DNA of 64,000 nt from Candidatus Omnitrophota bacterium (GTDB lineage: Bacteria > Omnitrophota > Gorgyraeia > Velamenicoccales > Velamenicoccaceae). Position numbers and translations under genes: made by a program. Shown one piece after another: positions 8,528 to 16,234 of the stretch; within the stretch, counting starts at the first letter, position 1; every line of letters starts with the position of its first letter. Where the stretch lies: contig JACRLT010000023.1 in NCBI GenBank assembly GCA_016235185.1, forward strand, positions 1 to 64,000, written 5' to 3'. The notes under the pieces are model-generated. The model had not been told where the DNA came from and did no database searches. It worked only from the letters and a program-made list of their open reading frames with translations.

Positions 8528-9306
8528 TACTTCCACGCCTTCCAAGGAGCATTGCCTGATTGCCATAGCTTCTCTAATTCGATCTTGTCTCTTAAAGTGT
8601 CCATGGGCTTCCAAAAACCTGTATGCTGATAAGCCGCAAGCTGTCCTGCGCGTGACAAAGCCTCCAGAGGTTCTTTTTCCCAAGCTATTTGATCACTGCT
8701 GATGAACGAAAGCACTTTTGGTTCCAAGACAAAAAAACCACCGTTTAGCCATGCGTTGTCGCCTTTGGGCTTTTCGAGAAAAGTTTTGACTTTGCCGAGC
8801 TTCCCCAGCTCCATCAGTCCGAAACGGCCGGATGGCTGAACCGCCGTTACAGTAGCCAGAACCTTGTTCTTGCGATGGAATTTCAGGAGTTTATTGATAT
8901 CAATATCAGCCAGGCCATCCCCGTACGTCAGCATAAAAGTTTTGTTTCCCACGAATTTCTCAATTCGTTTAAGCCTGCCTCCTGTTAAAGTTTCTAAACC
9001 TGTATCAACGAGAGTGATCTTCCACGGTTCGGACGTAGTGTTATGTATGATCGTCTCGTTCTTATCAAGGTCTATCGTCACATCCGACATATGCAGAAAA
9101 TAGTGCGAAAAATACTCTTTTATAAGATAGCCCCTATAGCCGAGGCATATTACGAAATCGTTGAGACCATAGCTCGAATAAGTCTTCATTATATGCCACA
9201 GAATGGGCTTGCCTCCGATCTCAACCATCGGTTTTGGTATCGTCAAGGTTTCTTCACTGATGCGCGTTCCACGGCCGCCGCACAAGATCACTGTTTTCAT
9301 GTTCAT
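8527..9306 (-). CDS. rfbF: glucose-1-phosphate cytidylyltransferase
   Basis: A 259-residue nucleotidyltransferase matching RfbF along its whole length. It has the N-terminal CGGRGTRISEE signature, IPKPMVEIGGKPILWHIM, the HYFLHMSDVTIDL region typical of the cytidylyl enzymes, and a late LSRAGQLAAYQHTGFWKPMD segment. It activates glucose-1-phosphate with CTP to form CDP-glucose, the first step of the 3,6-dideoxyhexose pathway. Two possible starts (ATG at 9306 and at 9300) differ by two residues. It overlaps the upstream glycosyltransferase by 4 bases and is coupled to rfbG downstream. Confidence 0.95.
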   Translation of the reverse strand: MNMKTVILCGGRGTRISEETLTIPKPMVEIGGKPILWHIMKTYSSYGLNDFVICLGYRGYLIKEYFSHYFLHMSDVTIDLDKNETIIHNTTSEPWKITLVDTGLETLTGGRLKRIEKFVGNKTFMLTYGDGLADIDINKLLKFHRKNKVLATVTAVQPSGRFGLMELGKLGKVKTFLEKPKGDNAWLNGGFFVLEPKVLSFISSDQIAWEKEPLEALSRAGQLAAYQHTGFWKPMDTLRDKIELEKLWQSGNAPWKAWK

Positions 9307-10304
9307 GCCCCCAGTCTTATATTATTTAGGAGTTTTGTATTGATGCTCTTCTTAAAAAATTTGACCAAACCTTTCAACAGGCAAGGTGGTATAACGATAC
9401 TGCCTATCGAGTAAACCCAGAACTTAATGCACAACAAGTTGGCTTTTCTATATTTGATCAACTGCGAGATCTCCCTTAGCAGACATCTAAAGCCGCCGTA
9501 ATTCCTGACCTGGGCAAGGCCGACATAGTTAGTGGCTACAAAATCTTTTATGCAATGCTCTTTTAAACTTTTAAATTCGGTGCCGCCAAAGACCGTATCA
9601 AACATATCAACCCAACACTGCATCGGTGATTTTTTATAAACAAGCGGGTTCTGCGAGCCGCTGTATTCCAAAGCAGGACAGGCCATCGTATAATTCTTTA
9701 ATAATACAACTTTGTGTTTCTTTAATATCGAAGCAAAAGGATAAATAAATTCCACGAATGGATCACTGTGGAACGGCATATCCATAAATTCTTTTTTGTA
9801 AGCCAACCCACCGGGGTTATCCACGGTTTTAAAGACTTCGATAATATGCCGGGGGTCGTCATGGACAGAGACTAAAAGGTCCGATTTTTCTGCAAAACGA
9901 TCCTTTGCCCTCACGACCTGGCCGAGATCTTCGCCGTACCAGTAATAAGGCCTTGTTACGGCGCCGACATCTTCCGACAATGAAAAAGCCCTGCAAGTCT
10001 CTTCCAAGGCATCTTGCGAGATCCTGCTTTTAGCAGACATTAAAAATATGATATCCCCTTTGGCATGCCCTACGCACAGATTAAGATTGGCTGCATAACC
10101 TACGTTGTTTTGGTTCTTGAAATACCTGATGCGGCTGTCGTTATAGCTTTCTACAATTTTTTGTGTTTCATCTGTCGAGGCGTTATCAGAAACGATAATT
10201 TCGTAATTATTATAAGATTGGGCCAGGACATCATCCAATGTCCTGCCGATCAAAGATCCCATGTTATAGGTCGCAATACAAACACTAAACTTAAAGCTGT
10301 CCAT
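9303..10304 (-). CDS. glycosyltransferase family 2 protein, DXD motif not evident
   Basis: A 333-residue GT2-fold protein. The N-terminus (CIATYNMGSLIGRTL, IIVSDNASTDET) is a standard GT2 nucleotide-binding half. Where most members carry the metal-binding DXD after a hydrophobic strand, this one reads IIFLMSAKSRIS with no aspartate. The C-terminal third has a hydrophobic stretch around residues 285-305. It lies between a second GT2 gene (14-base overlap) and rfbF (4-base overlap). It probably transfers one sugar of the glycan, but the missing DXD leaves open a metal-independent or inactive enzyme. Confidence 0.85.
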   Translation of the reverse strand: MDSFKFSVCIATYNMGSLIGRTLDDVLAQSYNNYEIIVSDNASTDETQKIVESYNDSRIRYFKNQNNVGYAANLNLCVGHAKGDIIFLMSAKSRISQDALEETCRAFSLSEDVGAVTRPYYWYGEDLGQVVRAKDRFAEKSDLLVSVHDDPRHIIEVFKTVDNPGGLAYKKEFMDMPFHSDPFVEFIYPFASILKKHKVVLLKNYTMACPALEYSGSQNPLVYKKSPMQCWVDMFDTVFGGTEFKSLKEHCIKDFVATNYVGLAQVRNYGGFRCLLREISQLIKYRKANLLCIKFWVYSIGSIVIPPCLLKGLVKFFKKSINTKLLNNIRLGA

Positions 10305-11280
10305 TAGAGCGCCCCAAAAGGAAATTGCGGCCTTTTTCCGTACCTAAAACTAAAAGAATGTACGTCCAACATTGCAAAAAACTTACCAGAGGGTGATAAA
10401 GCCAATAACGGTTCTTCTCTCGCAGGGCAAGATAGATCGAGTGCCCCACGGAAATGAAAAAAAGGAAGTTATAAAAGATCCACATGATCAACTTACGTTT
10501 GAAACCAGCGATAATGACCCAATTCATGTTACGGCTTTCTTGTTTGTCGGCAAAATGATGAAGGAAATTTCTGCGCCATTTTTTAACCCAATCAGATATT
10601 CGCGCCACATGATGGTGGTACACGAACGGCCTGTCGCAATAAGCTGCAACATCATCTCCCCGCTCAACCATGGACTGAAACGCGTCATTATCGCCCATAT
10701 AGGCTTCTTTCGTCCATGAAGGGCGTATCTTTTGAGTCCGGCAGACCAGTCCGTTAGCTCCCCAGACCAGGGGGCGTCGCGAATCAACCTTAAACTTAAA
10801 ACATGAAGGCTCAATAAACAAAGCGTTCTTCTTGTATATTTGTAAATTATTATTTAAAAACCAATTAAGCGGATCGCTTTGTATAAGCTCAAAATACTTG
10901 TTTAACGCAGGGTCATTCGGCCCCGACGCCAACTTACCCCAAAGAGCTGAAATGTCACTGTTATTTTCAAATACTGACTGGACTCCAGACAGCCAATCTT
11001 TGCCGACCAGTTCATTATCAGCTGCAAAAACGACCGCAAGCTCGCCTCTGGCTTCTCTCATCCCAAGCCCAACACCATACTCGGCTAATCTTTTTTCGTT
11101 GTATAAAATTCTTGCCCCGTATTTCTTCGCCACTTCCAGAGTCTTGTCCGTTGAGGCGCCATCGGCTATTAGGATCTCCACTTCATTCTGCGGGAAGGAC
11201 TGCTCCCGGATGCTCTTCAAACACACATCCAAATATCGTTCAGCATTATAAGTCGGTATGATAAAACTGAACTTGGGCAT
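10291..11280 (-). CDS. glycosyltransferase family 2 protein
   Basis: A 329-residue GT2 enzyme beginning FSFIIPTYNAERYLD with ILIADGASTDKT. The expected DXD position reads VVFAADNELVG, a degenerate version. Residues ~240-310 contain two hydrophobic segments that probably bind the membrane. I choose the ATG at 11280 because AGAGG stands 8 bases upstream and the family start (MPKFSFIIP) fits. A 13-codon upstream extension overlaps the acyltransferase gene. Only 4 bases separate it from the acyltransferase stop. Donor sugar unknown. Confidence 0.87.
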   Translation of the reverse strand: MPKFSFIIPTYNAERYLDVCLKSIREQSFPQNEVEILIADGASTDKTLEVAKKYGARILYNEKRLAEYGVGLGMREARGELAVVFAADNELVGKDWLSGVQSVFENNSDISALWGKLASGPNDPALNKYFELIQSDPLNWFLNNNLQIYKKNALFIEPSCFKFKVDSRRPLVWGANGLVCRTQKIRPSWTKEAYMGDNDAFQSMVERGDDVAAYCDRPFVYHHHVARISDWVKKWRRNFLHHFADKQESRNMNWVIIAGFKRKLIMWIFYNFLFFISVGHSIYLALREKNRYWLYHPLVSFLQCWTYILLVLGTEKGRNFLLGRSNGQL

Positions 11281-11284
11281 ATAT

Positions 11285-11755
11285 TTAACCTCTGTAGGGG
11301 CGCGCTGGGACACCGACAACAGTCCCGTGATCAGCTACATCTTTTGTAACGACAGCACCGGCGCCTACAAAAGCTCCTTTTCCAACCGTAATGCCGCCCA
11401 TAAGAATGGCGCCGCTGCCTATAGTAGCGCCGTCTTTGATCAAAATTGGCTCCAAGGTCCAGGACTTATCCAACGTTTTTCTTACAGACGGTTTTTTATC
11501 ATTAATAAAAATAACGCCGTGCCCTATAAAAACCTCGTCTTCGATCGTAACACCTTCGCAGATAAATGTATGAGATTGTATACGGCACCGCTTCCCGACC
11601 TTTGCGCCCTTTTGTATTTCCACGAAAGCACCGATCTGTGTACGATCGCCGATGGAACATTCGTAGAGATTGACAAAATCAAAGATCTTTACATCTTTAC
11701 CGACCTTAACTTTTCTTATGTTTTTTTTAGCTGTATTAACGTTTAAAATTTTCAT
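11285..11755 (-). CDS. hexapeptide-repeat N-acetyltransferase for an amino sugar (WlbB/WbpD-like)
   Basis: A 156-residue left-handed beta-helix protein with serial hexapeptide turns (IGDRTQIGAFVEIQ, IGSGAILMGGITVGKGAFVGAG). A loop carries EDEVFIGHGVIFINDKKP, a hallmark of the WbbJ/WlbB group that acetylates a 3-amino sugar nucleotide with acetyl-CoA. It lies 16 bases after a Gfo/Idh dehydrogenase and follows a DegT aminotransferase, giving the oxidise, aminate and acylate trio. The product is probably a 3-acetamido (possibly 2,3-diacetamido) sugar nucleotide. Other acyl donors cannot be excluded. Confidence 0.88.
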   Translation of the reverse strand: MKILNVNTAKKNIRKVKVGKDVKIFDFVNLYECSIGDRTQIGAFVEIQKGAKVGKRCRIQSHTFICEGVTIEDEVFIGHGVIFINDKKPSVRKTLDKSWTLEPILIKDGATIGSGAILMGGITVGKGAFVGAGAVVTKDVADHGTVVGVPARPYRG

Positions 11756-11771
11756 GGTCTTATTCCTTTTA

Positions 11772-12791
11772 TTACAATTTTACAAGAGTTGAATTTTGAT
11801 CAAGGGATTGCTGGATAGCCGAGATTATCCTGACAACATCCAGGCCGTTCTGGCCATCGGTAAACGGCTTTTTATTGTTAGCGACGCAGTCGATAAAGTG
11901 ATTGAATTCCTCTTTGAGGGGCTCCCTGTTTTCTATGGCCGGCACTAAAATATCGCCGGAATGCAGTGAGATCTGGTATTCCCCAAAACTTACATCAAGC
12001 GTATTTTTTATGATATTTGCGTTTTTGTTAAAGATCTTCACTCGTTCCGATTGAGCGACATCGTCAAAAAGGACCATCTTATTCTCACCCACTATCGCAA
12101 TATCCCTAACCTTGACCGGGTCTATCCAGCTAAAGATCATGTTCACCATGACGTTATGCGGAAATTTAAGGCTTGCTGAAACAACATCGAGAATACCTTT
12201 TTGCAGGAAAGACTCGCCTGAAGCTATGACAGAGAATGGCTTATCACCTATGAAATGAAGCGCCATAGAAATATCGTGCGGAGCCAGGTCCCATAGGACA
12301 TTCACATCCTGCCTTATCGGCCCTAAATTCCTTCTCTGAAAATGAAGATGCCGCAAGCGCCCGATATGGCCGCGATCTATCAGGTCTTTGATGAACTTTA
12401 CTGCTGAATTAAATAGAAAAACATGGCCGACCATAAGCTTGACTTTATAATCTTGAGCCAGCAAGATCAACTCCTGCGCTTCTTTAACGTTTTGGCATAA
12501 TGGTTTTTCTATAAAAACATGCTTTTTTGCCAGAATACATTCTTTTGCGATCTGATAATGCGTTTTTGTAGGGGTCACTATGATCACGGCTTTCACGTCA
12601 CCGTCAGACAATATATCCCGGTAATCTTTTGTCGTGATCAAAGTCGGATACTTTTTTTTAGCTCGCTCAAGCGACCTATCATCTGAATCTGCGCAATATT
12701 TAAGGGTGCTATTGGAGGATTCGCCGATCACTCTGGCAAAGTTAGGCCCCCAATATCCGTAGCCAATCAGTCCCAATTTTATTTTTTCCAT
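11772..12791 (-). CDS. Gfo/Idh/MocA-family sugar-nucleotide 3-dehydrogenase (WlbA/WbpB-like)
   Basis: A 339-residue NAD(P)-dependent oxidoreductase. Residues 1-120 form a Rossmann domain (LGLIGYGYWGPNFARV) with the family EKP motif at 95-97. The rest is the alpha/beta substrate domain, including a WDLAPHDISMALHFIG segment with the conserved Asp/His pair. WlbA-type members oxidise C3 of UDP-N-acetylglucosaminuronate. The neighbouring aminotransferase and acetyltransferase support an equivalent 3-keto intermediate here. No UDP-GlcNAc 6-dehydrogenase gene lies in the window, so the exact sugar is uncertain. Confidence 0.87.
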   Translation of the reverse strand: MEKIKLGLIGYGYWGPNFARVIGESSNSTLKYCADSDDRSLERAKKKYPTLITTKDYRDILSDGDVKAVIIVTPTKTHYQIAKECILAKKHVFIEKPLCQNVKEAQELILLAQDYKVKLMVGHVFLFNSAVKFIKDLIDRGHIGRLRHLHFQRRNLGPIRQDVNVLWDLAPHDISMALHFIGDKPFSVIASGESFLQKGILDVVSASLKFPHNVMVNMIFSWIDPVKVRDIAIVGENKMVLFDDVAQSERVKIFNKNANIIKNTLDVSFGEYQISLHSGDILVPAIENREPLKEEFNHFIDCVANNKKPFTDGQNGLDVVRIISAIQQSLDQNSTLVKL

Positions 12792-12812
12792 GACAATTCC
12801 CCTTATATTTAT

Positions 12813-13919
12813 CTAACTCTGTTTAAAGAAATCTTTGATGCAGCCAACAACCTCGTCGATCTGGCCTTCTGAAAGTTCCGGATACATAGGCAAAGAAACG
12901 ATCTCTTTTGAAAATTTTTCGGTAACAGGATAATCAAGCGCCGAAAGACCAAGATGGGCATAAGCCCCCAACGCATATATAGGCACAGGATAATGGATGC
13001 CGGCCTGTATTTGACGCTCCTGCAGGTATTTCAATAGGCTGTCCCTCTGCTTAGACCTTATGACAAAAAGATGGAACACGTGAGCGCCTTCCGAAGGAAT
13101 TTTGGGAAGAATGATATCACCTACGCCGCGAAGCTTTGTATTGTAAAGCTGGGCATTACGGAACCGCTTCTTATTCCATTCAATTAAGTGTTTTAGCTTG
13201 ACGTTTAGAACAGCTGCCTGGAGCGTATCCAAACGGCTATTGTATCCCTGGCTATCATGATAATATTTTTTAGGAGAACCGTAATTACGCAGCATCTTCA
13301 GGCTTTTGTTTAAGGTGTCGTCGGAAGTAACAATAGCACCTGCATCCCCATAAGCACCTAAATTTTTCCCGGGATAAAACGAAAAACATCCCATAATGCC
13401 GAACGACCCGACTTTTCTTTTTTCCCAAACGGCCCCGTGCGCCTGGCAGGCGTCTTCAACAACCTGGATGCCGTGTTTTTTCGCCAAATCCATCAATAGC
13501 CCCATTTTAAGAGCGCGACCGTAAAGATGGACCGGCACAACAGCTTTAGTCTTTGGAGTAATTTTTCCCTCCAATTTAGCCAGATCCATATTAAACGTCC
13601 TCGGATCGATATCAACCAAAACAGGCTTGGCACCGACATAAGAAATTGCCAGGACTGTTGCGACAAAAGTATTGGCCGGTGCAATAACCTCGTCACCAGG
13701 GCCTACCCCGAGGACCCGCAAAGCCAAATGCAGGGCATCTGTGCCGGAGGCAACTCCAATGCAATATTTTGAGTCACAGAAAGCCGCAAATTCTTTTTCA
13801 AATTCCGCAACAGGCTCTCCCAATATAAAATTGGTCTGCTCAAGCACCTTGTGCATTTCGAGATCAACCTCTTGAGCGATTGAATTGTATTGGATCTTTA
13901 AGTCAACGAAAGGTATCAT
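12813..13919 (-). CDS. DegT/DnrJ/EryC1/StrS-family 3-keto-sugar aminotransferase
   Basis: A 368-residue fold-type I PLP enzyme. Lys185 in CFSFYPGKNLGAYGDAG is the Schiff-base lysine, in contrast to the His of the RfbH paralogue 8 kb away, and EDACQAHGA supplies the PLP-pyridine Asp. The FYPGKNLGAYGD form is closest to what I know of QdtB/FdtB/DesV-type 3-aminotransferases. With the downstream Gfo/Idh and acetyltransferase genes it makes a 3-amino-3-deoxy sugar nucleotide. First gene of the tightly spaced sugar block; the gap to the upstream peptidase gene is 34 bases. Confidence 0.9.
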   Translation of the reverse strand: MIPFVDLKIQYNSIAQEVDLEMHKVLEQTNFILGEPVAEFEKEFAAFCDSKYCIGVASGTDALHLALRVLGVGPGDEVIAPANTFVATVLAISYVGAKPVLVDIDPRTFNMDLAKLEGKITPKTKAVVPVHLYGRALKMGLLMDLAKKHGIQVVEDACQAHGAVWEKRKVGSFGIMGCFSFYPGKNLGAYGDAGAIVTSDDTLNKSLKMLRNYGSPKKYYHDSQGYNSRLDTLQAAVLNVKLKHLIEWNKKRFRNAQLYNTKLRGVGDIILPKIPSEGAHVFHLFVIRSKQRDSLLKYLQERQIQAGIHYPVPIYALGAYAHLGLSALDYPVTEKFSKEIVSLPMYPELSEGQIDEVVGCIKDFFKQS

Positions 13920-13953
13920 GATTAACGTCCTTTATTAAAATCAAAAATGTGGC

Positions 13954-14724
13954 TTAATACTTTATCGCCGAGCTTAACTTTCTTATCGTCCAAAAATCTG
14001 CGGCAAGGGTTTCCAAGTATTCATACGGCAGGGTAAAATACCCTTTTTTGCCCCAGTTTGCGCCCCAGGAATTTCGTATCAGGAACTGTTTTTCTTTTTG
14101 GTTAAAACCGACTCCCACGACCGCATGGCCGCCGAGCATCCGCTCGTCTTTTTTAGGCATTGGTGCGCGGCCTGTGCGCGCAACCACCTGTGACTCAAAA
14201 CTCTCATAGACAGCGAACCCGAATACAAACGGATACCCATCAGCAAGGCATGTAAGCATTTCGGAGATAGTGCTCAAACGGTGGTAAGACTCAATGCAGT
14301 GTTTTTTTGCTTCTAAGTAACAGTTACGAGGCGGTTTTATGGCAAAACGGCCTATTTCGTAAGGCCACAGGCTTTCCCAACAATAACCGGTTTTTACAAG
14401 AGTTTTTATTCCGTTACGCAAAGACGCGCCGGAATCAAAATCAATGGTCTTTTCAAGAACTCGCTCGTTATAATAGATAAAGAGCCGGCTTACATCCTCA
14501 TAGATAGAATCAATTTTATTATCGAGGAATTCCAGGTTTCCTGCCAGGGCTTGGGCTGTACAGCTACCCAGAGCCCCCTGATCTTCGACTTCCGAACAAG
14601 CCCTTGTCAAATCAACTGTTTTTGGCAGACGGATAACAGGCCGGATCGCCTTATAAAGAAAATCCCTCTGGTCCGGTACGTCCGGCTTCCATCCATAAGA
14701 AAAACAAAAAGCTTTATTTTTCAT
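13954..14724 (-). CDS. papain-like (C1 family) cysteine peptidase
   Basis: A 256-residue protein with the papain triad: Gln49 and Cys55 (QGALGSCTAQ), His200 (GGHAVVGVGF) and Asn218 (RNSWGANWG). It has no signal peptide and no inhibitory propeptide, only ~35 residues before the mature-like start (PKTVDLTRAC), so it is probably cytoplasmic. Its first codons overlap the end of the ATPase gene by 11 bases. Residues 10-32 (YGWKPD...RPVIR) are repeated almost exactly in a fragment 1.5 kb upstream that carries a different 5-codon start (MKRNK). The ATPase gene appears to have been inserted into this peptidase gene, with its 5' end rebuilt. Biological substrate unknown. Confidence 0.88.
   Translation of the reverse strand: MKNKAFCFSYGWKPDVPDQRDFLYKAIRPVIRLPKTVDLTRACSEVEDQGALGSCTAQALAGNLEFLDNKIDSIYEDVSRLFIYYNERVLEKTIDFDSGASLRNGIKTLVKTGYCWESLWPYEIGRFAIKPPRNCYLEAKKHCIESYHRLSTISEMLTCLADGYPFVFGFAVYESFESQVVARTGRAPMPKKDERMLGGHAVVGVGFNQKEKQFLIRNSWGANWGKKGYFTLPYEYLETLAADFWTIRKLSSAIKY
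14629..14701 (-). repeat. direct repeat, downstream copy (peptidase 5' end)
   Basis: About 60 bases here match the segment near 16157-16217 with roughly three mismatches and encode the same 23 residues. The two copies flank the DUF4143 ATPase gene in direct orientation, as expected for insertion with duplication of target sequence. Confidence 0.85.
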
Positions 14725-16048
14725 TCTCTATCTCCCGAACCAATCTTTTCATCTGTTCTGCCATATATAGCGGTACCGTTAATACTTTATCGTGCAAAGA
14801 TAGTTTATCTTGTGAAAAACGAACACCAAACAAAGATTTCTTTTCCTCAATAAACAGTTTTAACGATCTAAGCGTGCCGGTTTTACCGGCCTTAACCTCT
14901 ACCGGCAGCATTAGGGAATCTACCGCCACAACATAATCAACCTCTGCTGAACTATTCTTCTTATCGCGCGCCCAAAAAAATAGTCCGCGTTTTATATAGC
15001 TGTCAGAATAAGCTCTTAATTCCTGACCGATGAATTGTTCTGCTACGGCACCGGCGTTAATCTGAATAAAATCACTCGTTAATACAAGTTCTGCTTGCAA
15101 ACCACAGGCGTTTTGCATTAGCCCTACATCAAGAAAATTCAGTTTAAATTTCATTTCATTAACCTGCGCCTCCAAGGGAAGCCCTGAAGCGGACGTGGCA
15201 TATACCGGACAAATAATACCGGTTAATTTTAAAAGATTAAGAGCCTGTTTAATATCTCTTGATTTAGTATCCGCATCAATATTCGAATACTTAATGCGAT
15301 CGCCAACAAGCCGCGGAGATTCATCTAATACCTTTTGTAAATATTTGTGTTCGGAAGACTTAGCATATTTTCCAAAATCATTTCGATATGCTTGAAGCAG
15401 AGAATTTTGGATTCGCTGACAATTTAAAAAATTTCTGTTTTCGAGATACTCTTTAACTACAGCCGGCATTCCTCCTACAATGAGATAAATCCGCAATAGA
15501 TCCATCAGCTTCTTATGTAGCGCGCCGTCAAACGCGCTGTTTAATCTTAACTGCCCCAAATAATGACGCAACTGTTCATTCCCTGAAGCCGTTAAAAATT
15601 CTCCAAACGATAGGGGCTCAAGATATATAAACTGAACCCTGCCTACCGGCATTCTGAAGCTTGAATTGTTAAGAACAAATTCTACTAATGAACCCGCCCC
15701 TATAACGGCAAGTCGTTCATGCTTTTCTTTAAAATACCTCAAGGCCATTATCGCATTAGGGCATTCCTGTATCTCATCTAAAAAAAGCAATGTTTTCTCT
15801 GCTTCTATGTTTTCGCCCATAAGAAGCTGCAGCTTGTTAATAATCTCAATGGGATCAAGCGTAGCAAAACATTGCTTTAGTTCAGGCCTAAATTCAAAAT
15901 TGACAATGACTACATTTTTAAATGCTTTTTTTCCAAACTCTTCCACAATATAGCTTTTACCTACTTGCCGTGCACCTCGCAATAATAAGGGAAGCCTGTC
16001 TTTTCGTTCCTTCCAACTAAACAAATCTCTTTCCAGATCTCTTTTCAT
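14714..16048 (-). CDS. AAA+ ATPase with DUF4143 C-terminal domain
   Basis: A 444-residue protein of the AAA_14/DUF4143 type. Walker A is GARQVGKS (25-32) and Walker B is LLFLDEIQE (D91, E92). The domain ends near an IGAGSLVEF sensor, followed by a C-terminal region with nuclease-like residues near its end (AEVDYVVAVDSLMLPVEVKAG: the D/E-x-K of a PD-(D/E)xK-type fold). Members are abundant and sporadic in anaerobes and have no settled function. A good Shine-Dalgarno (GGAAGAG, 7 bases from ATG) and its own repeat-rich upstream region suggest independent expression. It interrupts an ancestral rSAM-peptidase gene pair. Confidence 0.92.
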   Translation of the reverse strand: MKRDLERDLFSWKERKDRLPLLLRGARQVGKSYIVEEFGKKAFKNVVIVNFEFRPELKQCFATLDPIEIINKLQLLMGENIEAEKTLLFLDEIQECPNAIMALRYFKEKHERLAVIGAGSLVEFVLNNSSFRMPVGRVQFIYLEPLSFGEFLTASGNEQLRHYLGQLRLNSAFDGALHKKLMDLLRIYLIVGGMPAVVKEYLENRNFLNCQRIQNSLLQAYRNDFGKYAKSSEHKYLQKVLDESPRLVGDRIKYSNIDADTKSRDIKQALNLLKLTGIICPVYATSASGLPLEAQVNEMKFKLNFLDVGLMQNACGLQAELVLTSDFIQINAGAVAEQFIGQELRAYSDSYIKRGLFFWARDKKNSSAEVDYVVAVDSLMLPVEVKAGKTGTLRSLKLFIEEKKSLFGVRFSQDKLSLHDKVLTVPLYMAEQMKRLVREIENEK

Positions 16049-16068
16049 AGCAAACTCTTCCTATATAT

Positions 16069-16123
16069 GGCTAATATCCAAGGCTATAATATAACTAAAC
16101 TGGCTATAATACAAGGTATAATA
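16069..16123 (-). promoter_or_regulatory. reiterated TATTATAGCC boxes upstream of the ATPase gene
   Basis: On the minus strand four versions of TATTATAGCC occur (near 16115, 16102, 16082 and 16069), spaced 13, 20 and 13 bases, equivalent to two tandem ~33-base units. The boxes resemble -10 hexamers and end about 20 bases from the ATPase start. They may be overlapping promoter elements or an operator. No recognised regulator gene accompanies them. Confidence 0.45.
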
Positions 16124-16156
16124 CTTATTTCCAGCATTACTTCAATATAGCGTATT

Positions 16157-16233
16157 ACCGGCCGAATTGCCTTATAAAGAAAATCCCTCTGGTCCGGTAC
16201 GTCCGGCTTCCATCCGTATTTATTTCTCTTCAT
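16157..16233 (-). pseudogene. truncated 5' end of the papain-like peptidase gene
   Basis: The frame starts with ATG at 16233, two bases after the radical SAM gene stop. It encodes MKRNK and then the same 23 residues as codons 10-32 of the intact peptidase, before passing into unrelated sequence (YIEVMLEIS) that ends near 16084. It is best read as the original start of the peptidase gene, cut off by insertion of the ATPase unit. A product of up to 50 residues could still be translated. Confidence 0.8.
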
Positions 16234-16234
16234 A

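Noticed and set aside
8528-8683. N-terminal extension of RfbG
   Set aside because: It lies inside rfbF in another frame; the family start matches ATG 8527.
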